A stretch of DNA of 64,000 nucleotides. Origin: Saccharomyces mikatae IFO 1815. Taxonomy: Eukaryota; Ascomycota; Saccharomycetes; Saccharomycetales; Saccharomycetaceae. The notes under the pieces are model-generated. The model was not told the origin of the DNA and made no database searches. It was given only the letters and a program-made list of their open reading frames with translations. The stretch lies in assembly GCF_947241705.1 (NCBI RefSeq), contig NC_079271.1, forward strand, positions 558,001 to 622,000. Direction: 5' to 3'. Shown in pieces: positions 55,769-64,000 of this stretch (within the stretch, counting starts at the first letter, position 1; each line of letters starts with the position of its first letter). Both the position numbers and the translations under genes were made by a program.

Positions 55769-58591
55769 TTATTCGACTTCGAAAGTACTTGTACTATTGG
55801 TCACATCTCCAATTTTTTCCTCGACGACTACATTTACTTGGTTGGTGACCTCGCTCATCTTCCGCCTTTTAGAGTCATGGTCCTCTTCATTTGTTTCTAG
55901 AATTTTGCGACCAGTACTATTTCCATTCTCGTTGTTACGTAAAATATCATTAGATTCGTTATGTTCAATACCTCCGTTATCACCTTTGTCACCTTTATTG
56001 TCTTTTTCATCCACTTCACTTCCACTATCACTTTCACTTTCACTTTCACTGCTGGTACTACTATCATCGCCACTACCGCTCCCGCTTCCGTCATCGCTAG
56101 CACTGTCACTCTCGCTTCCACTTCCGCTACTGGATGATCCACTACTACTAGTACTACTGTCACTTTCTATATTATTTTCCTGTGCAGATCTAGGCTTAAG
56201 CTGTATATCAACATTTTGCGCAACTGTTGTTGCAACTGAAGCCGTTGCAGGGGATGTAACCCTGGCATTCTGTCTCGGCTGGAAAAATCGAGACAATGAG
56301 GATGGATCAAATGAACCTCGTGCTTTGTCATGCAAGTGATTGTTGGGATGGGATGACGTAGACGTAGATAATTGAGATAAAGGTCTATCTGGAACGTGTG
56401 GTGTCTGAACTATCGGCTGAGGTATCGGTTTGGAATTTTGTGCCTTGGCTGCTAGAGCCGCTGTAGTTTCGGAGTTCACTAATTGCTTTACTTCACCTTT
56501 TGTGACTTTCGCTGTTGCCGCGTTCACAGCTGCTGCTAAAATTAAATTCAAATGCTGAGGATTCTTGTCCATCAAGGCTGTAAGTGGATTACCTGTAATC
56601 CCTTTGTTCTTTGCCGCCTGTGTTACTTGATTTATTGTCATAGCTAGAGCTTGTGTCAAAATTGCGGCGATGACTTGTTTAGATAAACCTTTTCGATCTC
56701 GTGTCAGGATAACAAGCTGTTCTTGTAGATATTTCATTGTTCTTTGGTTATCACTCGCAGTATTCTTTCTGTTAGAGGCAGCCCTGTTTGCTGCAAGAGT
56801 TTGTGAAATGTTTTGTTTTCTCGCAGTTGAAGTAGACTTCTGAGAAGTAATATCTCTTTTGCCCTTCTGAGGCACTTGCTGCAGTCTGTTTTGTTGTTGT
56901 TCGAGCTTTAATTGTGCAGCTTGTGCTTTTGCCACGGCTATCTCATTTTGTTTCTTTTTCTGGCGTTCTCTCTCTGCAATATATTCTTCATCAAGACCCC
57001 ATAACCATCCTTTGCCTTCCTTAGAAACCTTTCTAAAGGACTTGTTCAAAGATAAATTATGCCTTACAGAGCTTTGCCAGCCATCAGGACAATATTTATA
57101 ATAAGGAAAAAGTTCTCTTATTCCAGCATAGATTTCCGATAAAGACATCCCTTTGGCGGTCGAGTATTTTCGTATGCAAGTAGTTAACATAGCAGAGTAA
57201 GATACAGTAGGTTTTGTTCTATACTCAACTGGAATTTCCTCCAGTGTGTACACTTTCTTTGGTGGCTTTGGTGGCTTCTTCTCCTTCTTTACCGCTGGTT
57301 TAGTCTGTACCTTCTTAGGCTTCGTTCCGGTAGCTTTTTTCTTGGACTTGGGCTCGTTCTTCTTCAAATTTTTGGCATTTATTTCGGATTCTGTTATATC
57401 AGCGTTTTCTGGACTTTTACTATCGTCATTCCGTTCTTGCTCTGGCAAAATAAACTGAAACGGTATTTGTCCAATTTGAATTTTTGTCTTATTACGAAGT
57501 GGAACGGTGTTTCCTTTTTCGACAAAAATGTCATCCACAAAAGCACCATTTTTTCCTATTATAGATAATTCAAACCTCCCTGTTCCAAAATTATAAAAGA
57601 TCTGGGCATGTCTTCTCGATATGGATTTCGAGGGACCAAGATTAACGTCAACTTTGTGGGAAAAGTCATTCTCAGATCTCCTTCCAATTATTGCATGTAG
57701 TGTTTGTACATAAAATGTGAAACTTTGAAAATCTAGTCTTGCATACGCAAAGATGGTCGGTTGCTCATTTGGTAGTGGTAGGTTTTCGTTGATTGGTACG
57801 GATGATTTTCGTTCAGTGGTTTCAGCGTCAGTGCTGTTGTTTTCGGTAACAGTGTTATGAGATGGTTGTGCTAATAATTCGTGTTGCTGAAACATTATTG
57901 GCGTTATAGAATTATTTCTTGTATCGAGTAGGCTGGCCTTTTCGTCATCTATTGGGGGCAGAGTATCAGCATCTTTGTCTGCCGATAATTTACGCTCTTT
58001 TGTATATGAAATATCAGCAACAGTTCGATCATTTGATATGCTTGTACTTTCCGAGTTTTTTGTATCCTCTGTTTTCTTTGTTTCGGTAACATCTTGAGTT
58101 TCTTCTTTTTCGTTTTCATGGGGGCTTGCTGCCTCTATATTAATGTTCTCTTTCAATGAAACTTCCTGGGGATGATCACCCGATAAATCCATATTATTTA
58201 CAGAATCCATTGTTTGGGACAGTAGTTCATTTGAGTTGAATAGAGCCTCATCATTTTTTGCATCAAATTCTAGTAGTTTAGAAAAGTCAGTGTTATCTAA
58301 ATTATCTGGAAGTTCAAGTTTCAAGTTTTCGTCCTCGTCTGCAACAGGAATTTCCATCTCTTTCTCGATATCAATCCTAGTGTTTTGAGGAAGTTCATCC
58401 TCAGTTATTATTTCATGGCTTTTGGGTTGTTCTGCTTCGATCGGTACCTCGTTCCTTGGTGTTTCTGTTATGCTTTCTTTGGATCCTTGATTGTCCATTA
58501 AAGTAGAGTTTATCGTGAACTGCGTTTCGCTGGCTGGTGAGGAAGTGCCGAGATGATTGCTACTTTCTACTATTGCCATTTCTCGATCCAT
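55769..58591 (-). CDS. FHL1: Fhl1, forkhead regulator of ribosomal protein genes
   Basis: With Ifh1, Fhl1 sits at most ribosomal-protein promoters and switches them under TOR and PKA control. The 940-residue protein is near the S. cerevisiae 936. The N-terminal 270 residues are acidic and disordered. An FHA domain (about 280-385) contains IGRRSENDF and SKSISRRHAQIFYNFG, which bind phosphothreonine, in Fhl1's case in Ifh1. A Lys/Pro-rich linker leads to the forkhead domain (about 458-550) with SYSAMLTTCIRKYS, LSEIYAGIRELFPYYKYCPDGWQSSVRHNLSLNKSFRKV and WLWGLDEEYI. The C-terminal part holds Gln-rich, Ala-rich and an extreme Ser/Asp/Gly tract near 810-860. Confidence 0.97.
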   Translation of the reverse strand: MDREMAIVESSNHLGTSSPASETQFTINSTLMDNQGSKESITETPRNEVPIEAEQPKSHEIITEDELPQNTRIDIEKEMEIPVADEDENLKLELPDNLDNTDFSKLLEFDAKNDEALFNSNELLSQTMDSVNNMDLSGDHPQEVSLKENINIEAASPHENEKEETQDVTETKKTEDTKNSESTSISNDRTVADISYTKERKLSADKDADTLPPIDDEKASLLDTRNNSITPIMFQQHELLAQPSHNTVTENNSTDAETTERKSSVPINENLPLPNEQPTIFAYARLDFQSFTFYVQTLHAIIGRRSENDFSHKVDVNLGPSKSISRRHAQIFYNFGTGRFELSIIGKNGAFVDDIFVEKGNTVPLRNKTKIQIGQIPFQFILPEQERNDDSKSPENADITESEINAKNLKKNEPKSKKKATGTKPKKVQTKPAVKKEKKPPKPPKKVYTLEEIPVEYRTKPTVSYSAMLTTCIRKYSTAKGMSLSEIYAGIRELFPYYKYCPDGWQSSVRHNLSLNKSFRKVSKEGKGWLWGLDEEYIAERERQKKKQNEIAVAKAQAAQLKLEQQQNRLQQVPQKGKRDITSQKSTSTARKQNISQTLAANRAASNRKNTASDNQRTMKYLQEQLVILTRDRKGLSKQVIAAILTQALAMTINQVTQAAKNKGITGNPLTALMDKNPQHLNLILAAAVNAATAKVTKGEVKQLVNSETTAALAAKAQNSKPIPQPIVQTPHVPDRPLSQLSTSTSSHPNNHLHDKARGSFDPSSLSRFFQPRQNARVTSPATASVATTVAQNVDIQLKPRSAQENNIESDSSTSSSGSSSSGSGSESDSASDDGSGSGSGDDSSTSSESESESDSGSEVDEKDNKGDKGDNGGIEHNESNDILRNNENGNSTGRKILETNEEDHDSKRRKMSEVTNQVNVVVEEKIGDVTNSTSTFEVE

Positions 58592-59158
58592 TTTATAATA
58601 TTTGTATTGGTATATGAAAATTTCCCTTTTGATTAGCTAGGCGTTAGATGAGACAAAAACCAATACTAGAAGTATTGTGGTAATGAAAATAGAAGGAAAA
58701 TAAATTGCTCTCAAATACAAAATTAGATATTGGTGATGACCTTCTATATGAAATAAAAACTGTGCCAATAGAAAAGTCCTATTTTTCCAGCCCAAGGGAT
58801 AATTGCTAATAATATTAGACCTTTGAATGACCCAATGGATGACAAAGTTGGCCTTAGAAAAAGAGCTGCTCCTCTGTTAACTTGGTGACGGAATATATTT
58901 CATAGGTTCCTTTGTTTATTTTTATTAACGCTTTTAATTTTTCTTGTCTTAGCCTTTGTAATTTCCAGTCAATCGTAACGTTCAGAATGATAGTATGGCG
59001 CTATCATGTTGTGTGCTCTTCAATAAAGAAAATACAGGCAGTACCATATAATTAACAACTGGAGGACAGCTAAGACAGTTACTACGGTGTATTTGACATC
59101 CTGTTTGCTTTTGTACGAAACTACTTAGTATACAAAACCTAAATAACTTATCATATAT
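58592..59158. other. FHL1 upstream / COG4 downstream region
   Basis: A 567-bp spacer carrying the FHL1 promoter and the COG4 3' end. I see only A/T-rich tracts and no gene, RNA or repeat. Confidence 0.5.
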
Positions 59159-61744
59159 TTACTGCCTTCTATCAATCTTCATATTCCTAGCTTTAATTCT
59201 TTCTTGAGAGGTTATCGCCCAATCGAAAGTACCATCGAAGTCATCCTTAATATCACCAGTGGTCAAATCAAAGTTATCATCATCTAAACCAAGCAGTAGC
59301 ACAATTTGTGTCAATTTCAAGAACTTTTCTCTCAGTTTATAGTTCAAACCACATATATTACCAATGAAGAGGCTTAATTCTCTATCTAGTTTTGTAACAC
59401 CTAGCTCATTGAACTCCAGTGACCATATCCTTTGTTCCAACGTTCCCACAATGTAGTTGACTATGACAGCCAGTAATTCCACATACGCTTCTTTGTGGAG
59501 AATATTTTTGTAAGGAATAATCAATTGGTTCCACTTGCTGTTGAAACTGTTTATTTGAGACAGATCCTCAAAATCTTCTATGCTTGTAATGTAATTCTTC
59601 TGGTTTGCACTAGCAGAATAGTCGCGAGAAACGTTGTTTTGGTTTGATCCTGAGGAAGTTGACGAAGCGGAATTGACAAAAATTGTTCCCAATAAATTTC
59701 GAATTCTATTTTGCAGTATATTTTGAAACAAGTATTTGATGCCCCATTTACTTAGCTTATCTGTTTGATCCGAAACTAATTTTTCCGAGTTCAAAATCAA
59801 AACTTTCAGTTGCTCCGAATCGTTGTTGAATGGAAAGTTGTCTTTTAGAATTCTTTGTGAATTGTCTTCCAATATTTCCATAGATAAGAGTCTGTGAACA
59901 TACACTTTATTCAAATACAGCGTGTTTAAGAAAATCAAGTAATGATGTAACGCGAGGATAGAATCTTCATCTTCTGCAACTACGGCTTGTAAATTTGATT
60001 GAATGTTCGTTAAAGCGGTAGCGGCAGCTCCTCTAAAAGTGAACCTGCTCAATGGAGAGAATTTGTTTGCAGGTGGAGAGACCGATCTTGATGCAGTGGA
60101 TTGGTCTTCTCTTTTTGGAATGTATCTTTTCAAAGATACACTCGAGGTCAATTTTGATTGTAACAACTTGAATTTATTTTGCATAAACTTGACCAGAAAT
60201 TGGTTCTGAAAAAATTTCACCAACTCATTCAAAAAACTGGACAGGAGTTTAAACTGACCAGTATTTACCACTGATATTAGGTTTTTGCGAACTAATAATA
60301 TCAAGTCATCCAAAACAGATGTCACAGGGTATGAATTTCTGTCTTGGTCATCAATAGGATCAGAAGTTATCAAATCGTTCAGTGAAGGCAATTCTTCCAA
60401 TGAAATACTATTCTTGAATGATCTATGGAGATGGTTCAACACAAGCACTTGAAATTTATAAAATACTGTATCTTGTTCCAGTTTTAATGCAAACTTTCCA
60501 TCTGTTATTGGTGAAGGCGGTTGTAACACATGAGGATGCAAATTGGTGAACTCGTACCATTTAACTGAATAGAATCGAGAATACATGGACCAATTTTGCA
60601 ATATTTGGGAGAACTCTATTATCAATAGTGCTAAGTCATTGATTGATATTATTGAGGTTTGTTCCGTCTCTTCGTCTGTTTCGTCATTTGACTGCTTACT
60701 GCTTGTGTTCCTATCTTCATTCTTCTGTAAATGATTCCATTCATTGATATCATGTATGGTTCTATCCACTTTCCTTGTTTCCATGAAAATATCTAAAACC
60801 AAACTGGCCTGAAGATCAGCTTCCTTTTCGACTTTTTCCATGACGTGCACCATATGTTTTTCACCATAACACGCGGCGATAACTTTTGAGTGGTCATTTA
60901 TAATAGTGGATACAATTTTGAAGAGATGCAATAGTACTTGCGAGAAAAATCCTTGGAACTTGGTGCTATTCTCCATAGAATTGGACATAATCTTCCTGCT
61001 TTCATCTGCGATAATATCACAGACGTACTTGGAATACAGGTCTAGTCCAAGCACATCCTGCCCTATCATAGGAAACATCTTGAACATTAGGGTTAATTCT
61101 TTAATGTCTTGTGTTCTTGTTGCCTTCATGAACTGTTCCTGGAACAAACTTGTCAGTTCTTTACACCAACTTTTGATTAGTATAGCCGGTTCTTCAGGAA
61201 TTTCACTTGAAGGCACCACTTTCTTAGCGAACTCAGAAACAATCAGGTCCTTATCTGGAAGATTTCTAATTTCATTGATTGCTGTCGCAGCCACCAGGTA
61301 ATCTTTAGTTTCTAAAGCTGAATGCGCCAGTGAAATATTATTCTTTAACGTTCTAACGTCTTTCAAAAATTGTAATGTTTTGTTGACCAATGCCCTTTCC
61401 TGATCTACCGTTTCAATATCGTCATGTATAGCTTTTGCTCTTGTATTCGAAGACGATATGGTATTCACAGTGCCATGAAATTGAGCCAAAGTTGTAGTAA
61501 GGTTAGTTCTTTGTAGTTCCAGTTTCCGAGACTGTGTGTTCAGTGATGCTTGCGATTGTTGCACGAACACATCCAATTGCTTACACTGTTTAGCATAGTC
61601 GTTGGCGATCACTTCTGACAGCTTGTCTATTTGAGATAGCGTCGATAATTTGTCTAATAATAAGGTGTACCTTGCTAGATTTTTAGACAACTGGCCCTCG
61701 ATGATCGAGCTCTCCCATGTTGTTCTCGATTCTTGCCCTTTCAT
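59159..61744 (-). CDS. COG4: Cog4, conserved oligomeric Golgi complex subunit
   Basis: Cog4 belongs to lobe A of the COG tethering complex, which guides vesicles returning within the Golgi and interacts with SNARE and Sly1 proteins. The start at 61744 (MKGQESRTTWESS) gives 861 residues, the S. cerevisiae length. One codon further upstream is a TTG. The N-terminal 150 residues are coiled coil (LARYTLLLDKLSTLSQIDKL and following). The rest is helical, as in other CATCHR tethers. A Ser-rich loop lies near 695-715. The sequence has no catalytic motif. Confidence 0.96.
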   Translation of the reverse strand: MKGQESRTTWESSIIEGQLSKNLARYTLLLDKLSTLSQIDKLSEVIANDYAKQCKQLDVFVQQSQASLNTQSRKLELQRTNLTTTLAQFHGTVNTISSSNTRAKAIHDDIETVDQERALVNKTLQFLKDVRTLKNNISLAHSALETKDYLVAATAINEIRNLPDKDLIVSEFAKKVVPSSEIPEEPAILIKSWCKELTSLFQEQFMKATRTQDIKELTLMFKMFPMIGQDVLGLDLYSKYVCDIIADESRKIMSNSMENSTKFQGFFSQVLLHLFKIVSTIINDHSKVIAACYGEKHMVHVMEKVEKEADLQASLVLDIFMETRKVDRTIHDINEWNHLQKNEDRNTSSKQSNDETDEETEQTSIISINDLALLIIEFSQILQNWSMYSRFYSVKWYEFTNLHPHVLQPPSPITDGKFALKLEQDTVFYKFQVLVLNHLHRSFKNSISLEELPSLNDLITSDPIDDQDRNSYPVTSVLDDLILLVRKNLISVVNTGQFKLLSSFLNELVKFFQNQFLVKFMQNKFKLLQSKLTSSVSLKRYIPKREDQSTASRSVSPPANKFSPLSRFTFRGAAATALTNIQSNLQAVVAEDEDSILALHHYLIFLNTLYLNKVYVHRLLSMEILEDNSQRILKDNFPFNNDSEQLKVLILNSEKLVSDQTDKLSKWGIKYLFQNILQNRIRNLLGTIFVNSASSTSSGSNQNNVSRDYSASANQKNYITSIEDFEDLSQINSFNSKWNQLIIPYKNILHKEAYVELLAVIVNYIVGTLEQRIWSLEFNELGVTKLDRELSLFIGNICGLNYKLREKFLKLTQIVLLLGLDDDNFDLTTGDIKDDFDGTFDWAITSQERIKARNMKIDRRQ

Positions 61745-62252
61745 CAAAACTTCACTCTTTCAAGAGTGTCGCAATATACTATTGTTAGTGTGTTCTACTT
61801 TACCGTCGTTACAAATTTGGTGTGTTTTCCATGTTCTATCCCACACTTTATTCACTTCTTCAGTTTCTGCACAGGCGAAAATTCTAAAAAATGTGACGTA
61901 AGGAAATTTTAAATATTAACTAGCATCGAATCAAAAAAAAAAAAAAAAGACAAAGCGTTGCATAATAAATCGTTTAAGAAATGAGTCCCATTTTCCATGG
62001 CACAGCTATTTGTACCATCAAGGAATAGAATGTATTCTCCATTGCAAGGATCAAATGTGTCAAATAGAATAGATTATCACCAGCTTTATCGTGGTGTATG
62101 GGTTTATCCAATTTGTTTATAATGGCTAGCGTTAAATAAACAAAAAGTGCTACTAATAGATCCTTGCTTTATATAAACAAGAGTGTAGCTCATTAATAGC
62201 AAAAAAGCACCTGAATAAGTACATCACAAGGTCTGCCTTCAAATATTGCACG
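61745..62252. other. COG4-ISR1 divergent intergenic region
   Basis: 508 bp with an uninterrupted A16 run near 61934-61949, of the nucleosome-depleting kind. TATATAAA at 62170-62177 lies about 80 bp before the ISR1 ATG, a likely TATA box. No gene was seen. Confidence 0.55.
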
Positions 62253-63584
62253 ATGAATAGCACTCCTCCAACGTCTCCCGTCACTGAGACTTCGGATGGG
62301 GTCTTCCCATCTATTGACAACAACAGTAAAGATTTCGCTTATCGCCAGCCGCAAAAACATAAAAGTACTTCTGCATACTCACATCTGGTGTCGCCCGTAG
62401 AGGAGCCAATAAATAAATTCAGTGAGATATTTCAGACTAATTATGCCATCAAAAAGTCTACAAGCACCTCAGAAACACATCTAAAGAACGATTTGAATGT
62501 ATTGTTTTCAACCCCTCGATTTTATTCTCCGGAGAATCTGGCCTCAATGTTTCATCTTTCTAATACAGCTCCTCCCTTGGAGTTTCTAAATGAGTTTTTA
62601 ATGGGTATATTACTTGCGCCAGAGATGGATTTTTTGTCCAACCCAGGTTATGCACTTCCGTCCAACAAACTTGTCGGACAAGGAAGTTACTCATACGTAT
62701 ACCCTATATCATCAAGTGCTTCTTCAGAGTCTAACAAGAGTTTGGGCTTTGTTTTAAAGTTTGCAAAAACACAGCACAAGAGCAAGGTGATTTTACAAGA
62801 GGCTCTAACGCTGGCATATCTTCAATATGTGTGTCCATCAACTAATGACAGTCATATTATTCCATTCTATGGTTTGACATACATAAATAAATCACATTTT
62901 AGAAGATTAAGATCTAATGAATGTGTTCCCGGCCTTATTCTTCCGAAATGCGAAATGAGTTTGTATAACTTCAACGCGATGGTATCACATAAACTATCGT
63001 TGATAGGGAAAAGAAAAATATGGTGGAAACTGTTGAAACAAATGTTTGGTGCACTAAGAACCTTAAAAACAAATTATATAATACATGGCGACATAAAAAC
63101 AGCGAATATACTATTAACAGAAACACCAACACTTGGTGAAGATCATTGTGACGATTTTGACTTCTACCTAGCCGACTTTACTTCAGCATTTCACGTCAAT
63201 CAATCACCTACTGACTTGAACACTACAGTAGAGTATTGTGCACCGGAACTAATCGATAATTCTTCAGACCATATTCCTACATTTGAGACGGACTTGTACG
63301 CTGTGGGACTTTGCCTTTTATCTTTTATATCACAGCATGAGCCCTATAATGAACTCCAGGCATTAGTATCCCACGGATCCTCCCCAGGTATCGGAAGTTC
63401 GTCTATTCAACAGTCACAATGGTTAATAAATGTCCTTTTGAAAAAAGATCCTATAAACCTAAACATGTTGAGAAGTGATTTATTCCAAGATTGGAAATTG
63501 GAATTGACAATACTGTCTAAAGTTCTTGTAGAGAGGCTTTCTTTAGAAGAACTTCTATCTATACTCGAAAATAACTACATATGA
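62253..63584 (+). CDS. ISR1: Isr1, protein kinase regulating hexosamine synthesis
   Basis: Isr1 is a protein kinase of the CMGC-like/RAF-related fringe. In S. cerevisiae it inhibits Gfa1, and so UDP-GlcNAc synthesis, and is a short-lived Pho85 target. The 443 residues equal the S. cerevisiae length. The first 130 residues are Ser/Thr/Pro-rich. The kinase domain (about 140-435) has the loop VGQGSYSYVYP and FVLKFAK with the ATP-binding Lys. The catalytic loop HGDIKTANILL has Asp and Asn in place, and the metal-binding ADFTSAF has Thr where most kinases have Gly. EYCAPELI and ETDLYAVGLCL follow. Only 44 bp separate its stop from that of YTH1. Confidence 0.95.
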   Translation: MNSTPPTSPVTETSDGVFPSIDNNSKDFAYRQPQKHKSTSAYSHLVSPVEEPINKFSEIFQTNYAIKKSTSTSETHLKNDLNVLFSTPRFYSPENLASMFHLSNTAPPLEFLNEFLMGILLAPEMDFLSNPGYALPSNKLVGQGSYSYVYPISSSASSESNKSLGFVLKFAKTQHKSKVILQEALTLAYLQYVCPSTNDSHIIPFYGLTYINKSHFRRLRSNECVPGLILPKCEMSLYNFNAMVSHKLSLIGKRKIWWKLLKQMFGALRTLKTNYIIHGDIKTANILLTETPTLGEDHCDDFDFYLADFTSAFHVNQSPTDLNTTVEYCAPELIDNSSDHIPTFETDLYAVGLCLLSFISQHEPYNELQALVSHGSSPGIGSSSIQQSQWLINVLLKKDPINLNMLRSDLFQDWKLELTILSKVLVERLSLEELLSILENNYI

Positions 63585-63628
63585 TCATATTTATGTTTAT
63601 GAAAGCTGAAGGCCAGTACACGCATAAA

Positions 63629-64000
63629 TCAAACTTCACCGTTTATAATTGCATTCAAACGTCTCTCCTTTTCTTCGTCCATTTTTCTGGTATTTATCTC
63701 ATCATCTTTCTTGATCCTCAATTTACTGCCCTCATCTGGAATTATAAACTGCGGATGTTCCATATCACATTCATCTTTTCCCAGAGGACAAAATCCGGTC
63801 ATATACCTTTGGCAGAAAACTTTTTTGATATGCCGCCTGGGGCAAGTATTCCCCAGTGGACAGAATCCCATTTCATAGTTTTCACATTTTGGTATCTTGC
63901 TGGCTGGATCTATGTGTAGATATTGACAATCTGGGCTTTGTGTACAGTACCCGTTTTTGCTGAAGAAGACACATTCAGGCATTTTTCTAAGATTGTATTC
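63629..64000 (-). CDS. YTH1: Yth1, mRNA 3'-end processing zinc-finger protein (partial)
   Basis: Yth1 is the yeast CPSF30, an RNA-binding subunit of the cleavage and polyadenylation factor that helps recognise the poly(A) site. Only the C-terminal part lies in the window. The frame continues upstream of Met (63982) with EYNLRK up to the window edge, matching S. cerevisiae Yth1, which has 208 residues. Three CCCH zinc fingers are visible (CVFFSKNGYCTQSPDCQYLH and two similar), then a charged tail ending RRLNAIINGEV. About 85 residues of the N-terminus are outside the window. Confidence 0.97.
   Translation of the reverse strand, partial: EYNLRKMPECVFFSKNGYCTQSPDCQYLHIDPASKIPKCENYEMGFCPLGNTCPRRHIKKVFCQRYMTGFCPLGKDECDMEHPQFIIPDEGSKLRIKKDDEINTRKMDEEKERRLNAIINGEV

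Noticed and set aside
55797-56339. 180-codon plus-strand frame rich in Ser/Leu within FHL1
   Set aside because: It is the opposite reading of the Ser/Asp/Gly repeat tract at the FHL1 C-terminus.

Overview
The window is nuclear DNA from a budding yeast of the Saccharomyces sensu stricto group. Gene content, order and orientation follow the right arm of S. cerevisiae chromosome XVI from ROX1 (YPR065W) to YTH1 (YPR107C). Protein lengths agree closely, and TEF1, RPL11A and MRPL51 look nearly or fully identical to what I remember. Fast-evolving proteins (ASA1, UBA3, YPR089W, SNT309, ROX1) differ too much from my memory of S. cerevisiae for this to be a strain of that species, so a sister species is more likely. 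I could not decide which one.

Layout. 1-11 kb: ROX1, UBA3, ISA2, HOS1, SPE3, MED1 and YPR071W, then a nest of four Ty-type LTR pieces just upstream of a serine tRNA gene (anticodon UGA). 11-26 kb: NOT5, LTP1, TKL1, OPY2, YPR078C, MRL1, TEF1 and GRS2. 26-38 kb: DIB1, MDM36, YPR084W, ASA1, SUA7, SRP54 and YPR089W. 38-47 kb: NVJ2, a C/D snoRNA cluster (snR41, snR70, snR51), ASR1, RDS3 and SYT1. 47-64 kb: YPR097W, TMH18 (with an intron), MRPL51, SNT309, RPL11A, PRE2, FHL1, COG4, ISR1 and the 3' part of YTH1, which runs off the window.

The genes are ordinary housekeeping and regulatory genes packed at yeast density, not an operon-like system. Some themes recur. Translation and ribosome production: TEF1, RPL11A, MRPL51, the tRNA, the rRNA-methylation guide snoRNAs, and FHL1, which regulates ribosomal protein genes. 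Splicing: DIB1, RDS3, SNT309. Transcription: SUA7, MED1, NOT5, ROX1, HOS1. Membrane traffic and contact sites: COG4, SYT1, MRL1, NVJ2, MDM36, YPR097W.

Several coding starts were set at the first family-consistent ATG, because upstream open frame began only at TTG or GTG codons. These are YPR071W, HOS1, NOT5, OPY2, DIB1, SRP54 and COG4. The most informative non-coding content is the snoRNA cluster, whose guides I matched to rRNA with the methylated base at the expected fifth position, and the nested LTRs. I saw no previously undescribed system. The best leads are the LTR nest with an internally duplicated LTR, the longer SNT309 frame, the absence of any YPR096C-like frame, and the GTPase-like YPR084W.
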